Source of the DNA: Dirofilaria immitis
Taxonomy: Eukaryota; Nematoda; Chromadorea; Rhabditida; Onchocercidae
DNA length: 64,000 bases
Direction of reading: 5' to 3'
Assembly: GCA_024305405.1 (NCBI GenBank)
Contig: JAKNDB010000092.1
Coordinates: 4,059,501-4,123,500 of the forward strand
The translations under genes and the position numbers were made by a program. The notes below the pieces were generated by a model, which made no database searches, was not told the origin of the DNA, and was given only the letters and a program-made list of their open reading frames with translations. This document shows positions 40,483 through 58,335 of this stretch, one piece after another. The first letter of the stretch is position 1. Each line of letters starts with the position of its first letter.

Positions 40483-43400
40483 AATACTTCTTCATATTTA
40501 TCACTAATTAGTTTAATGCATCATTCGCATTCATGTCTTTTTATTTTATGTTAACATCTATTAAATTCAAGGAAAATGAAAAATTGCACATCTTTTATTA
40601 CGATGATCAAATGTCATCGAAAATACATATGGAAGACAAATTTTCAAATTTAAATTAATTTTATTGCAAAATCTTTTTTTTACCGTCAATCATATTAACT
40701 TTTTTTCTACGGGAAGGAAGTTCTGCAAATATTCACACATTTCCGGAGCTAACAGTTAGAGAAGGTGGTTTAGTAGATCGGCTAATTGTACTTTGAAATC
40801 GAGAATCAAAGCCATTGGATAATTGATTAAGTCGGCAAGGCTTTTTTCCTTCACGACCTTCTATTTTTCCAAGAATTTTTACAACTCTAGCAATGAAACT
40901 TATTTTTTCCCCTTTCTTTTCTTCAAAACCCTTTAATTTCATTGCTAATATATAGTAAACTTTTTTTTGTTTTCCTATCGTTTTGCTGCGAAGAAAAACA
41001 AAATTTTGAAAAAAAATAATTTTATTCAAAAAGAATTGAATATGAAAAAATTGAAAAAGTCATTTAAAAATTCCAAAAGATTTGAAAAATCTCAAAAAAC
41101 TCGCCAGTTCATTTCAGCATATTACTTCTTGTCTACATATTTGTTATTTGTCGCTGCAGACTAATTAATTAATCAGTTAGAATGATTATTGTTTCTGATT
41201 TGAATAGCACCACTATGATAATAATTGGTAACTACCTTTTAGTATTTTACCTACTTTTTATATTCTAGGAAATCTTTTAAGACTTAAAATTGCAAAATTT
41301 CAAATTCTTATTTATAGAATATTCTGATTTATTTAAATTTAAAAGCTTTATATGATCAAAGTAAAAAAAAACATGTATAACAGTAAAAAAATTAAATATC
41401 ATTTCCGAATTAATTTAACAAAAATCAAAATAATATGTATAATATATAAACAAATAGAATTTTACAGCAGTTTTGTATAACATTTAAATTTGAAATATCA
41501 AACATACTAAATTGTGGTTAATTCTTATGAACGTATAGAATTTCAGCATCTGTTGCTTTAAAATACTCATCATCAAATTCCAAACAAAAAGCAAACAATG
41601 GTATGTTAGGGCAGACATCAGTAAAAAGAAAAATATTCGAACCAATTGGACTATTTTATCACCTTTTTCTTGCATGAAATGGTCTGTTAATCAGAAATCA
41701 ATGTTCAGAAATGTCGTCGAGATTTTTTCCATTGCATACAAATTTTGTAAAAGAGGAATTTGTTGCGTTTTATTTTTCATTTCCAACATCTGGAAGTGAG
41801 ATTTTTGGCTTCTTTTTTCGGCTATCCCGGAAATAAATTATGACTTATTCGTATATCCGAGAAAGTTCACTTCAAAAATCTTACAGCAAGAAGAAAATTT
41901 GAAAAAATTAATTTTTCGCACATGTTTATAATAATTAAAGATATAGAAAATAATGCATATCATATTAAAAATGATAATGTCAAATGAAAATATATTGGTA
42001 ATGTCGTGATCTGCGGTAGAATTAGAACAGACAGATCATACTTTGTTATGCCCTATCGTTTTAATTAAACCTTTCATCTTTCTCGAAATGAAAGATATTT
42101 ATTGACATAAAGATTAAAAGTTTAATTATTTCTTCATGCTACTATTTCTACAGAATATTTTTCAAGTAGAAATCTTTTTCGAACATTAATTAATACGGAA
42201 TTTTTTTTGATATCGTTTTCATAAATGTCATTCTTTCTGTCTGGAATTTTTATAATTTTAATTTTTGAAAAATTGTTTTTTATATGAATGAAATATCTAC
42301 AAATAAATGAAATAATTAAACTGGTAATTAGTGTAACAAATATGAAATGTTGGAAAAAAATCCGCGGAGAATCGAAAATGGTCCAAGCATTTTTGCCCAG
42401 TTTTCTTCCCAGTTAATTCAAGACATTATCGTCTCGAAATCGCCATAATGCATTGTTGTTCATCATTATACCGGAAAAAAAATGCCTATTATTTTTCATA
42501 TGTTTCAAGCGATTGTTTCAAATGATATTTACTTAGCAATGGATGACGGATAATAGACAGAATAAAAATGAACGGAAAGAAGGAAGCAATTACTAGTCAG
42601 ACTTTGCGGAGAGCAAACTCACCTCCAAAGTATATCGCCGGCTGATATTTGAAATGATAAATGATACTTATTTCATTCATCTCTATTACACTTTACATTC
42701 CATTACTGATTAAAAAGCACTAAAAGTACTTTTCTATATCGTCGAAATTATTTTTCATACACTGACAAATTTATCAATATCGAATTGATCGATATTCTAA
42801 TCTTCAGGAAAATTTCATATCGCGAAAATATTTGGAAAAACACAGAACTTAAAATGTCCTTCTCTTTCCAACTATGCTAATTTCAGAAATGTAATCAAAC
42901 GATAATTATTCGTGAGCAACTGATATTTTTATATAACAAACCTTTTAGTATTTAAAACAAATTACAAAAAAATTAGACAAATAAATGCAGAAATTTCTAA
43001 AAATAAAGAGAGAAGATTAATAAACAAAAATTTTCGAGGATTATTTGCAGTCTGGTAACATTTGAAAAGTTTTGATAAACAATCGAATATCTTCAAATAC
43101 TTTTTGTAATCTTGAAAAATCCGCATGTTTGCAATTAAAAATCCTTGACCTTTTAGTAAATGACAATGTCGAAATATTTCTCTCGGATATACAGAATGCA
43201 AGGTCGAAAATTTTAACCAAAAAACATAACCGCTTGTATTGAAACTATTATTAAGGCTGAAATACAAAAACAAATTTCATTATGTGGTTGATAACTACAA
43301 TTTCTATAATAGCAAGAAGACTATGATATTAAAAACTGCCATTTTCAATTTCAGCGTCTACAGTAATTTAATTGGATATTATCAGTCCACCATGACGATA

Positions 43401-43638
43401 CCGAAAGTAATAATATCTGATTTATTAACATTTCTTTCGAGCGAGCATCTTTGCCATTTTTTAATTTTAATGGTCTTTATCGATCCATTATGAAGAGTAA
43501 TCGAATTTCTCAAAAGATATTAAGACAAGAAGCTTTTTATTTTCCCGCATTACTTTAGACCATATAAAATATACAAACATTTCAAAAATAAAACATTACA
43601 CAAGTGAGATCAATAAAAGGATACATCTATATCGGTAA

Positions 43639-46109
43639 TCATTCTTTTCGAAACCTGGAAGGTAGATAATATTCTTCTTCTTTCCAATTCGTTTCTTTTT
43701 CTCCTTTCTCCTGCTTTTCCTTTTCACGTACTGCTTTCCATATTTCTATATCACGCCAGTCAGCTTTTTCAAAATCAGGCCTGGGATTGTGTGCCGAAGG
43801 AGGTGGAATTTCTTTCCTTGGTTTTCCGAAATTGAAATGTTCATTACCACCATAGATTTCTTCTTCCTGAAATATTAGATGATAAACAGGAAAGGAATCA
43901 TAACTCGGATTCATAAATTTCCCATCGTAAAATAAAAAAATTACTTCGTTTTTCTTATACTATATAAAACAATCAAATGTTTAGAAAGTGACAAAAACCT
44001 AAATGAACAGGACTAACTAAGAAGGAAGAGCAAAACAGCTATCAAAAATCTCAAGTAAAGGACTGGAAGAATTATATCTGATAAAAGCATTACCTTAACC
44101 GCTCCTAAATCAATTAATTTTTTCTGTTTTTTCCAAGATTCATCATCTTCAATCTTTTATCTAGCTCTAATTGTTCTTCTTCAAGTTTACGCTTGCGTCG
44201 TTCTTCCTCTTTTTAGCTTTCTTTGCTTCTTTCTTTAGTCGTTTCTGTTCTTTTCTCAGCTTCTTTTCCAAAGCTTTATCTACTTTCAGAACACCATTCT
44301 GCAGAATATGCAAGCAACTGAGGAACAAAAATGATCATTTCAGAATTAACAATGAACGCTAATGACAATATCAATAAATGAAAACACAAAGGATTAGCAT
44401 AGTGCTGGTAAAGATTAAAGTCATGCAAAGTTTCGTCAAAATTCATTATGAATGTGTATAAGCGTCAAAATAAATTTTTAATAATAAATAAATTTCACAA
44501 TAATAAAAAAATTTTAGCGTCATAAATATTTTTAGTCTTGCATTAATTACCCCATCTCAGCATACAGTCAAGAAAAATCATAAACTATGCTTGTAAAATA
44601 TGGAATGAAATCCTAAATAGTGCATTTTTTTTCATACTTTCCCAGTTATAATATCTTGATAGAAAAAAAAGTAAGGAGAAAACCAACTTCATCAATTGCT
44701 CCCTTTCTCTTCAGCACCTCAACTGGATCTATATCTTCCACTTCATCTACTCGAACAGAGTTAGTTAGAAATAGGAGAAAAGATTCAATAAACAAATAGA
44801 TTAATTTCCGATAATCAAATAAAGTTATAAGTTCGGCATGCTAAATCTTACTCGAAAAAAAGAAAAACATGTTTGTTTCAGCTATAAATCAATTCACAAA
44901 CCTCGATCTACAGCAATTGGTTTCGGAGCGCAACCATCTTCCCAAATTCGTCTCGTTTCTTCATCGATATTTTCACGATATTTTGGAACTTTATATTCTT
45001 CTACATGATCTACACGTATAATTCGCTTCAACAACTACAAATAAATCCTGAGATATCAACACTTATACATATGCAGTGTTACACTCGGTTAATAACAGAA
45101 AACTAATTTTAGAATCGCAGTTTTTATAGAAAACCTTGATTCCATTGAAATTATCGACAGCTAAAACAGTTGATCGTTGATCCTCATAACAAACAAATGC
45201 GAAGCCTCGCGATTTCCCGGTCTTAGTATCTCGAATCAAATTGATATTTACGATTTCACCATATCTGAAAAATAAATTTTTGTATCTTATCATTTGTGTA
45301 TTCATTATGTCGTTTAGTTGTACTTCAAAAGAGAGATGACAAAAATATGGGATAATAGCCACTACACCATAAGATAATAGTGCCATCAACTTACATAATA
45401 ATTCTTGCAGAGGTAAAAATCATAGTAAAGGAAATGTACTATTTCACATAGATTAAATAGAAAGAAAGTATAATTAAAAAGCATAAAATATACATAGATA
45501 TATGGAGAATTCTAAAGGCAATGAAATTCCAATTATACAGAGTTAAATATCAATCTCATTTTTATACAAACGATTTAAATCATTTTACTTCCATCCAACA
45601 GTCAAATTTCCTGTGAAAGATCTTATTCAAATTTCATGAAATAATGGTACTGAAAAAGATCATGTATTAATAGAAAGGTCAAAAGTTACTTTCCTTACAA
45701 AGTCACAATTCACAGTATTCTAATTTAAATTTATAAAGTTGGTTTAAAATATTATGACATCTGAACATTGGTATTAGATAGAATACGAAGATAACAACTG
45801 GTACTACACAAATGTGTAAGGAAACAACTACAGTAGTTATAAAAATTATGAAATAGCTCATTAAACGACATTAAGTTTAGTAATAAATGCTTTTGCATAA
45901 CTCACTTTAATAAAAGGCTAAATAAACTTACTGCGAAAAACAGCAATAACATCACCTTCATTGAGATCATACGGTAAGCCACCAACATAAATCCATGCCG
46001 AGTCGGAATATTTCTGATGCCAACTTTTACTACTGCTTCCGGTAAATCCAAGTAGTAATTCTCGTTCATTGATTTTATTCTGCTTTTGAATATTTGTTAT
46101 TGGATTCAT
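43639..46109 (-). CDS. rbmx2: RBMX2-type RRM protein (Ist3/Snu17 family, spliceosomal RES complex)
   Basis: Pre-mRNA splicing factor; the yeast counterpart Ist3/Snu17 is in the RES complex of the activated spliceosome. Exons 5' to 3': 46109-45932, 45264-45135, 45034-44902, 44749-44688, 44298-44094, 43866-43639. Start [21 protein letters not shown] resembles the family N-terminus. One RRM: RNP2 [17 protein letters not shown]1 [14 protein letters not shown], then [10 protein letters not shown] and RVDHV, the family signature. The C-terminal half is Lys/Glu-rich and likely coiled, followed by [18 protein letters not shown] and a conserved-looking tail ending [10 protein letters not shown]. Three single-base deletions: T-run near 45934 (VFSQYGEIV), A-run at 44210-44214, and a missing base near 44150. 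Each restored frame reads through. Starts about 2.7 kb from phosphatidylserine synthase, divergently. Confidence 0.88.
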
Positions 46110-48841
46110 TTTTTCTTAAATGATAATTTTCATGTATTATATCTATCCTGAAATTCGTGAAAATCACCTTATGCTCACTACCCATCATTCATCACACAAA
46201 TTATGATTATATTTTTTCCACCTACCTTGAATTCCCTTCAATCTATTACTTCCATATTTTCTCTGTCACTTCTAATTCAGTCTATCATCACACCTTTCCA
46301 ATTCTTAACCTATCATCATATTCCCATTAGTCTCCGATCTCTATTTCTATTAACGCATCCCGCATCACCCCAAATCCTTCTCGAAAGATCTCCGACCACC
46401 GAACAAAGGAGCATAAATAAAACCGAGAAACCAATAATCTTTGCTGAACCTTGAAATTATAAAAATCACTATATTACACGGGCATCTGAATGCAACAAAT
46501 CGTCTTAACAAATTCTTATTCGCTTACGGTATTTAAAGAGGCTGTTATGAGCCACTGATCAATTTATTTGCATCGTATATCAATTCGAAATTTTGGATTA
46601 TATAAAGATATGGTCATACTGTATCGGTTAGTTGAAAAGATACTTTCAAAGTTTTCTTATTTTTTCTATACTAATTTCTTCTATATTAGAAGTTTCATTT
46701 CATTTGACGATTTCTTTGCGAGGCGATTCAAAAATTCAGGATCATCTAACCCTGATATTGATAAAAATTGGCTGTAAATCTCGTTATATGTAAAATTAAT
46801 TTGTTTTAATTGGAAAAGTTTTTTCTAGAAAAAATTAAAAACTGCGGAAATCGTCAATTGTTATGAAAAAATTGTTATGATTATTCGTGATGATTCGATA
46901 GAAGAAATAACATTGAATCGTGAACTGCTTCAGATTGATGATATCGGAATCGTTGATATTACTAGTGATGAACACTGTTCGAATCGGAGATAATCAGAAA
47001 CCTAATATATTGCGTTATTTGCTGTTGTTACTTGTTTAGTTGACCTATTTCTCCAAAAAATACTAATTTTTCTCTTACTAATATTTCTGTTAGTAATAAT
47101 TAGTATTTCCTGTTGGTACTAAACTCATTTTGCTTGTTAATTAATAAGTAACGATCGCCTATCAGTCGTTTAAGATCATCACCATGCTGTCATAAAAAAC
47201 ATTTCTCATTTATTTTCCTAATCTTTTCGCTTTTGCTTCCATCCAATTTTATACTGCCAAATCATTATTTCTTACAAAATAAAGTTGAAAATATTTTTGT
47301 GCTTGCATTGAGAAAAGAGAACAAGGAGAATGAATGATTTGCAGAAGAAAATCAAATTGACTACATCTCCATAAGAGATTACAATGCGTAATATAGTGAT
47401 AAATCATAATCAGATAGGCCATTGTGAAAAAGTTCCCAATTGATAGGCATTTTCTATACCAAGTCGCATTCTAAAAAATAATAATTTTCAAAGTTATCAA
47501 TTGCAAAAAATTTTTATTTAACTGATAATGAATGCATCAAAGATAATTTCTTAACATTCTGATAACTACTAAGAATTAATTTATCAGTAATATGTGTATT
47601 CAAATAAGCATTTTCGGGCTTCTGCTTAGAAAACCTGATAAAAAATGTATGTTAAGATTATTTGGGAAATGAAATATGAATTAAGGAATTTTCTCTATTC
47701 GGTAAATTCTATTCGGTACCTAATATGTATCGGAATAAATTTAGTTCAAAAAATATAAATAGAATGAATCCTTAGTAAGATTAGAAAATGGATTCGTAAA
47801 AGTACTAGCAAAAACTATTAAAAAAGATAAGATATCTGAGTCAACCATTGCATTGAGAATTTGACGAATGAAAAGCAAAGTTCGATTAACTTTTGCAAAA
47901 TCCCATTTCCGCAAATATTAGACATACACATAACTAATTTCTTATCACTGCTCTGATTATTTCTCAATCTTATCATCGAATATTTTTAGCCAAATTGCCA
48001 TAGGATTCTATTCCTATTTAAATTATTCTAGTTGTTGAGAATGCAATCAGATTTGTTCTCGTTTATGTATTATTTAATATTAAACTTAATATTTCAAAAT
48101 TTAAATGAACAATGCGGCCGATAAAGCTTATCATAATTATTAATCATGGGGTTGAATTATTTAGCAGAAAGCTTATTTTTCGCTTGAAATGTTAAATTGA
48201 TAAAAATTGTTGTGATCAACAGCTCCATCCGATCGCCTAACAAAATGTTTCGTTTTGAGTTGCCAGAAATATATGGATATTCTGCTACTTGGTGGCACGA
48301 CTGAGATAAATTGTGGAATGTCATAGTTGAAAGATTATTGACTTAATATTTTGATTTTACTGAATGAAGGCAATTTTATTTCGTTAATGGAAGGGTAAGT
48401 TTCATTTTCAGTACATATTTTTGTCGAAATAATAGTCTCAACTTGGAGAATTCATATTTTTTGCTTCATTTATTTCTTTCCTATTCTCAATTTACATTAC
48501 GAATCTTCTCGCTTTTGCTCACCCAAAAATTTAAGATTGATTTTCCTTCTCATAATTACCGGTTTTGGATAGTCGGCTGACTTTCGAAGTTTTGTTGTAA
48601 AATTTCCTCACTATACCTTCCTTGATTCCATTCTTTTTTTATTTTATGTTCTCGTCGAAAGACTATTTATCATTTTGTTCTTTAAATTTCATTTTAAATA
48701 TTATTTCATTTGTCATTTTTATATCCTTATGTCATTTTCTGAAGGAAATTTTATGTTGCTTTTTGATTCTTTTAAATAATTGAAAAATTTGTTTCGTTCC
48801 AGAAGGTCGATTCATCTGTCCTATTATGCGATGTTGGTGAT
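46110..48841. other. Intergenic region between divergent RBMX2-type and PSS1 genes
   Basis: 2.7 kb flanked by divergent start codons, so it should hold both promoters. No coding segment is recognised; open frames are short and AT-rich. Confidence 0.5.
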
Positions 48842-51800
48842 ATGGTAAGGATGATGCGACGAAAACGGTTGAAAAGTGAAGGTGATAAGACCTTGCATAT
48901 GCCCTTTGTCCCGTTGCAACGTATAAACAATGAAGAGAAAGGCTATTGCCCGAATGATAAGTTATTGAATTCACAATTGTCTGATGGTGATGATGCTGGT
49001 AATGGAAGTGATACACCGACTATGTTAGTTATCACTAAGAGATTTAGTTATCACTTTAATTTATTTCATTCCATTAGTGGTATTTTTATTGCAACAGTTA
49101 TTATTTATCTAAAGTATAGTTATCAGTGATCTATTTATATTTTCACTCCTGTTACAATTATGCTAGAAATAGCAATGGAAGTATGCATGAAGTAACTACT
49201 GACAGACTTAATCGTATCCTATTCTTATTTACTTTATTTTACCATTTTACTTTATTTTGCTTTAAATTTATTTGAAACTTCTTATCTATCATTTTATCAT
49301 TATTATCCACGTTAAAGTTGTATCTTATATTAGAAGTCCATTAGATCATCAGTTGCTTTATTTAACAATCATTTCATTATTACAACATTTTGTATTAACT
49401 ATGATGTTTCCCGTGAATTTACTTGTATGCTATCGCTTAATGAATTTAAGTATTTATACAATTATTTAAATTAACCAAAAATATACAGACTTTTTATTTT
49501 CGAAATTTAATTTATATAGATGACGAATCTGTGTATAAAAATTTAGATATTATATACTTCGTATTACATAAGTCATATTGTAAATTATTTTCAGCGCTAA
49601 GGAGCATCAAAAATATACAGTACATGAACTGGATCGTATGTATTATCGACTTATCAATGAGCGTGTTGTAAACGACGTTACTCTGGATTTTTTTATAAGC
49701 CTCGTACAGTTACTGTACTTGTTATCATTTGTGCATTGCTTGTTATTCCTGCATTTAGTAGGTAACTTATTTCATTCATCTTGCATTATTGCAAGTCATT
49801 TCTTCAGTGAATCTTTCAAGTTATTTAATATCTTATATTTTGTTCATTTGTTTATTTTATTTTTTTATTTGCCTATTTCATTTTATTCAATGATCAGATG
49901 TTCTCTCAGTTCCTCAATTGTTTGTGGATTATTAACTTTTGAAATCTATCGTCAGTTTAGTGATTAGTGCATGAAAATCTGCCCAATATTCTAAGAATTG
50001 TAGAAGTGGAAGACAATGAATATTTCAGGAATGATGGTAGTTCAGGAAATAATGCATACGCCGGTATTACTGCAGCAGTTGTTTTATTTCTCGTTGTCAG
50101 TAGTCTCACATTTCCAAACGGTAAATTTATTATTTTCTTCTTCTTTTTATTTGTTATCGCAATCAACATTCTTTTTTGCGGGAAATTTTAGGTCCGTTTA
50201 TTCGTCCACATCCAGTTTTATGGCGCATTGTTTTTGGTATGAGTGTCTTGTATATACTGATGCTTCAATTTGCGTTATTTCAAAACTTTCGTGATATAAA
50301 AGATGTGTTGAAATGGCTTGATCCACAAGGCCTAAGTAAGGAAAAATTGGATGAGAAAGTAAATTTTTTTGTTCTTGGTCGTATTTAATTTTTCTTTGAT
50401 TGGAATTGGTTAAAATAACAATTGAAAAATTGTGTTCTTGCTGCTTTAATACTTGCATAACATAACAAAATGGAATATTGTCGATATCGTTGGACGAATG
50501 ATTTATAACTTTCAATTTCTGTTCAGGCTTATGCTGTTAACTGTTCCGATATTACATTGGCACGATTATGGAGCTACGTAGATATATTTGCGTTTGGCCA
50601 TTTTGCTGGTTGGGCAATGAAAGCTATGCTTATACGCCATTATATCATATGTTGGTATATTAGTATCGCCTGGGAATTAACCGAGGTGTTGTATACTTTT
50701 TATTTCAAAAATAATTGATATATCTTAATTTAATTTTAGCTGAGTTATTTCGTCCCTTTATTTCGATTTCTTGCAGTTCTTTTCAATTTTCTCTATATTT
50801 TTAATTAGCTAAGGTTAATTTGAATTACTTAATTTAGGTATTATTCGCTCATTTATTACCAAACTTCCAAGAATGTTGGTGGGATGCGATTATTTTAGAT
50901 ATTTTGTTGTGTAATGGATTGGGAATATGGTTTGGCATATGGTTGTCACGCTTTTTCGAAATGCGACAATTTCACTGGGAAAGTATTAAGTAATTTATTA
51001 CCTTTGATTACCAAGTTAATATCCGCATATTGAATTAGAAAGTATGGTTGTATTAAGAAGTGCTGGTAACATTTTTTATTAAAAAATTCTAGGAATGTTT
51101 AGGCAATCAGTTTTAGATAATTGACTGGATTTAGATTAATTTGATTTTTCAGAGATATTAAAACAACACGTGGTAAATTTAAACGAGCTGTGCTTCAGTT
51201 TACTCCTGAAAGTTGGATGAAAGTGGATTGGTATAATAACTGTGCTCTGAGAAGAACACTGATAATTTATGGATTCGTCTTAATATGGCTGGTATGTTTA
51301 ATTTTATGGTCGAAATTATGGACTATTTCGCTGATTTGCTGTAGGATTTGATTTTCAGATATCCGAGTTAAATACATTTTTTCTGAAGCACATATTTGCG
51401 GTGGACACATCCCATCCATTAGTGACTGCAAGGCTCGTTTTAATCGCTTCCATATCAGCTCCAACGATAAGGCAATTTTATTTATTCTCCACCAATCCGC
51501 GTATCAAGCGTATGGGCATGCAGATGTGGGTATATGTGGCTATTTGTACCTTAGAAGCATCGATTTGCATTAAGTTTGGACGATCACAGCTTCCTCGTAT
51601 TAAACTAACATTCATCGCTTCATGGATTTGCTTTATGGTTTGTTTCGATCATTTACGTCATGCACATTGCAAGAGCTGTTGGCTTAAGAAACCTAAGAGA
51701 CCCTGAGCCAGATGCAAAGAGTACACAAGGAGAAAAGTGAATGATTAATTATGATAGGAATATGTACCCACCTTGGATGTGTGCCAATCAATCACGCTAC

Positions 51801-52499
51801 GAAAGATGGCAACGGCTGGTTCTGTCCTTGCCACGGTTCATATTATGATACATCAGGTCGAGTAATTGGAGGGCCTGCACCAAAAAATATGGCTATACCT
51901 AGTATATGGCTTCTAAGAACATTAGAACTGCTGTATTCACGAATTCTAGCATCTAATTTTCTTTGTTAATAAGATAATAAAATGGAATTTCAGGCTATTG
52001 GTACTTTTGCATGCGTTTGGATGTCAGTATGGTGTGTAAAAACATTTACGGTTAGTTGTATGGTTTTATCGCTCTGCAATTCATAGATCAAAAGGCACCA
52101 TATTTGCTTGACCCTGCCAGTATTTTTTCATAAATTGTTTGCTTAAATTTTTCGCCGCTTATGAAATATATATATATATATATGGTAAACCAAGAATTAA
52201 TGTTTTACAGTAGTTTTGTTTATATTAATAAACAGACAGATTGACTTGTGAAATGCATTTCGATAACAATAACAACTTAGTTATTTTTCTTTTTTTTTTT
52301 ATTATACAAGATCCTTCTCATTTATTGTGTAAGATATTTCTCACATTTGTTCTTTATTACAGAAAACAAAAAAGTGAATATAGATGGTTGCTTGCGTGAC
52401 TGTTATTTAGATTCAAGCTATGAAGACCTTGGCGCACTCGCTGATGAGGTAAATGCACATCGAAAACGGTTGAATATATCCGAATCAGATTTTGATTGA
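48842..52499 (+). CDS. pssy-1: Phosphatidylserine synthase 1 (base-exchange enzyme)
   Basis: Exchanges serine for choline on phosphatidylcholine in ER/MAM membranes to form phosphatidylserine. Exons: 48842-49023, 49595-49761, 49961-50120, 50192-50358, 50527-50685, 50838-50989, 51153-51291, 51359-51637, 51994-52050, 52363-52499. Family motifs run in order: [127 protein letters not shown]. Multiple hydrophobic segments fit a polytopic membrane protein. A charged N-terminal extension ([12 protein letters not shown]) precedes the core; start could be 48842 or 48851. Three 1-nt deletions: T7 at 49688-49694, near 49964, A6 at 52368-52373. Intron 8 is made of a broken Rieske gene (separate entry), and splicing across it rejoins ASWICFM to AIGTFACVW cleanly. 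Confidence 0.92.
51638..51960 (+). pseudogene. Broken Rieske iron-sulfur (petA) fragment filling a PSS1 intron, probably Wolbachia-derived
   Basis: Rieske proteins carry the [2Fe-2S] cluster of the cytochrome bc1 complex. In the plus strand, both cluster-binding loops are intact: CTHLGCVPI (about 51763-51789) and [16 protein letters not shown] (about 51811-51870), followed by [10 protein letters not shown]. Upstream, a second frame reads [19 protein letters not shown], and a [13 protein letters not shown] segment is interrupted by TGA in place of Trp at about 51740. Homology begins almost at the intron donor and fades about 30 nt before the acceptor; there is no start codon, transit peptide or TM anchor. 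Wording such as [14 protein letters not shown] and GSYYDTSGR is closer to my memory of Rickettsiales petA than of nematode ISP-1. The patch is GC-richer than other introns. It is not a functional gene. Confidence 0.8.
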
Positions 52500-56926
<4,427 letters not shown>

Positions 56927-57130
56927 TATTTGGTTTTGACTTTATGATATTATTCATCCGATTATCATATTGCTGAACTAGTCCTCGACTACCGTATTAT
57001 TTCCTTGTAATTTTCTTTTATTCACAAGATAAATTCATGGAAATGTCTTGTCAACTTAGAACACAACTGAAAATATTTCGAAAAAAGCGAAAAATTTATA
57101 ATAAACTTGTGATGCTCAGTAAATGCAAAC

Positions 57131-57215
57131 AATAATAAGAAACGAGCGCCTCAAATTTTTGTTTTTCTAACGAATAATAAGAAACGAGCGCCTCAAATTT
57201 TTTGTTTTTCTAACG
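57131..57215 (+). repeat. 42/43-bp tandem direct duplication
   Basis: 57131-57172 and 57173-57215 are identical except for one extra T in a T-run. Each begins aataataagaaacgagcgcc. Its position about 200 bp past the stop codon suggests the 3' UTR or downstream flank of the glutamyl-tRNA synthetase gene. Confidence 0.9.
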
Positions 57216-58189
57216 TTCAAAAAACAAACCCAATTAGTGGGGAAAGAAATTAGTTTGTCTCTTCTAGATCCTTTGATGCGCTATTATTTGAAATTTCAAA
57301 AAAGATGCTATGACGCTAACCAAACAATTGTTGAAAATCAGAAACGCATGTTTCATTTGTCAGTTGTAAAATATTGGTCAATAATTCTCCATTTCCCAAA
57401 TTTTCAATACTTTTTATTGGTAATTTCGAACCTTTCACTGTTTCCACTGGTAATTTCGGAATGATTAATGTGTTCTACTGATTATTTTGAGGATATTATC
57501 AATTAACCAAGTTTCTTTTAAAACATTCGAAGACTATTATTTGAACGGAAAAGAAAGAGTTCAGAAAACAGCGATAACTGTGAAAGGGTATTGAAAATGC
57601 TGAGAAATATCAGTTATTTTGATAAAAATGGTGAAAGGCATGATCTTAGTCATAAATATTTTGGTCCTTCAACAGCTGCAGTAACAGTTCATGAACTTGA
57701 AGTCTGGAATTCAAAACTTCAGGAAAACATTTATTTTTATTTTTTCTGAACTCTTTATTTTTTTCTCCGCTCATGCATCTAAAGTATCAATGATGTTGCT
57801 GGAAGCCGACTTTTTCGTTTTTCTGATGAGAAAAATTTTAGTGCATTAAAGTTTTTTTAAGCTTGTGCTTCAGAAAACGATACACGTGATCTTATCATTT
57901 TCCACATGGCAATAGAAGTACGCGCCATCTTATCATTTTCTCTATGATGACATCATGATCAAATAATATTTTTGTTCTCTATTGCTTAATAAGAACTTTG
58001 CCTTATTTTCAAAATTTCAATACCATTCACATTTGCACGAATATCAAACATATGCCCTATATTTAGAATAAAAGTACATTCGTCTTTTTAACGACAAACA
58101 AATATGTTCAATGTTTCTATTATTAGTACTTGTTTTTGAAGGAACAAATTATTTCTAAAATAGCAAAATTGATTAAGCCATCTCAGACA

Positions 58190-58335
58190 ATCATGTCCTT
58201 TTCTTTTCTACTCGATCATCCCGAGACGCTCTCTCCGAGACCTTCACACTCCTCGACAAAAACCAGACCGACAGACACCAAGGCATCGAATACATCTACT
58301 TTCTATCCTTTGTTTTCCCGACTGGTTAGTGACAC
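58190..58335. other. GC-richer patch of unknown origin
   Basis: This roughly 145-bp stretch is visibly richer in C and G than its surroundings. On the plus strand one frame reads SRDALSETFTLLDKNQTDRH and continues about 15 more residues to a stop; on the minus strand a frame reads VDVFDALVSVGLVFVEEC. Both look protein-like but I recognise neither. It could be a small insert from another genome, a missed exon or chance. Confidence 0.3.

Larger units (their letters stand above)
34403..43638. other. Repeat-bearing non-coding DNA between let-2 and the RBMX2-type gene
   Basis: No recognisable protein gene in 9.2 kb. The left part is the 5' side of let-2 and should contain its first exon and promoter. 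Low-complexity tracts: TATG/TGTA repeats (36605-36710), GA-rich run (37236-37310), AT run (38488-38516), inverted-repeat element (40222-40482). A GC-richer patch is at 35335-35660. Open frames here are short and AT-biased. Confidence 0.45.

Noticed and set aside
51751..51969. A real small Rieske-protein gene or an isp-1 gene nested in PSS1
   Set aside because: No start region, targeting peptide or membrane anchor, an in-frame TGA and frame changes before the cluster, and a scrambled end after [10 protein letters not shown]. It is a relic.
57237..57464. 75-residue open frame after the EARS2 stop codon
   Set aside because: No family features; it probably lies in 3' flanking DNA.
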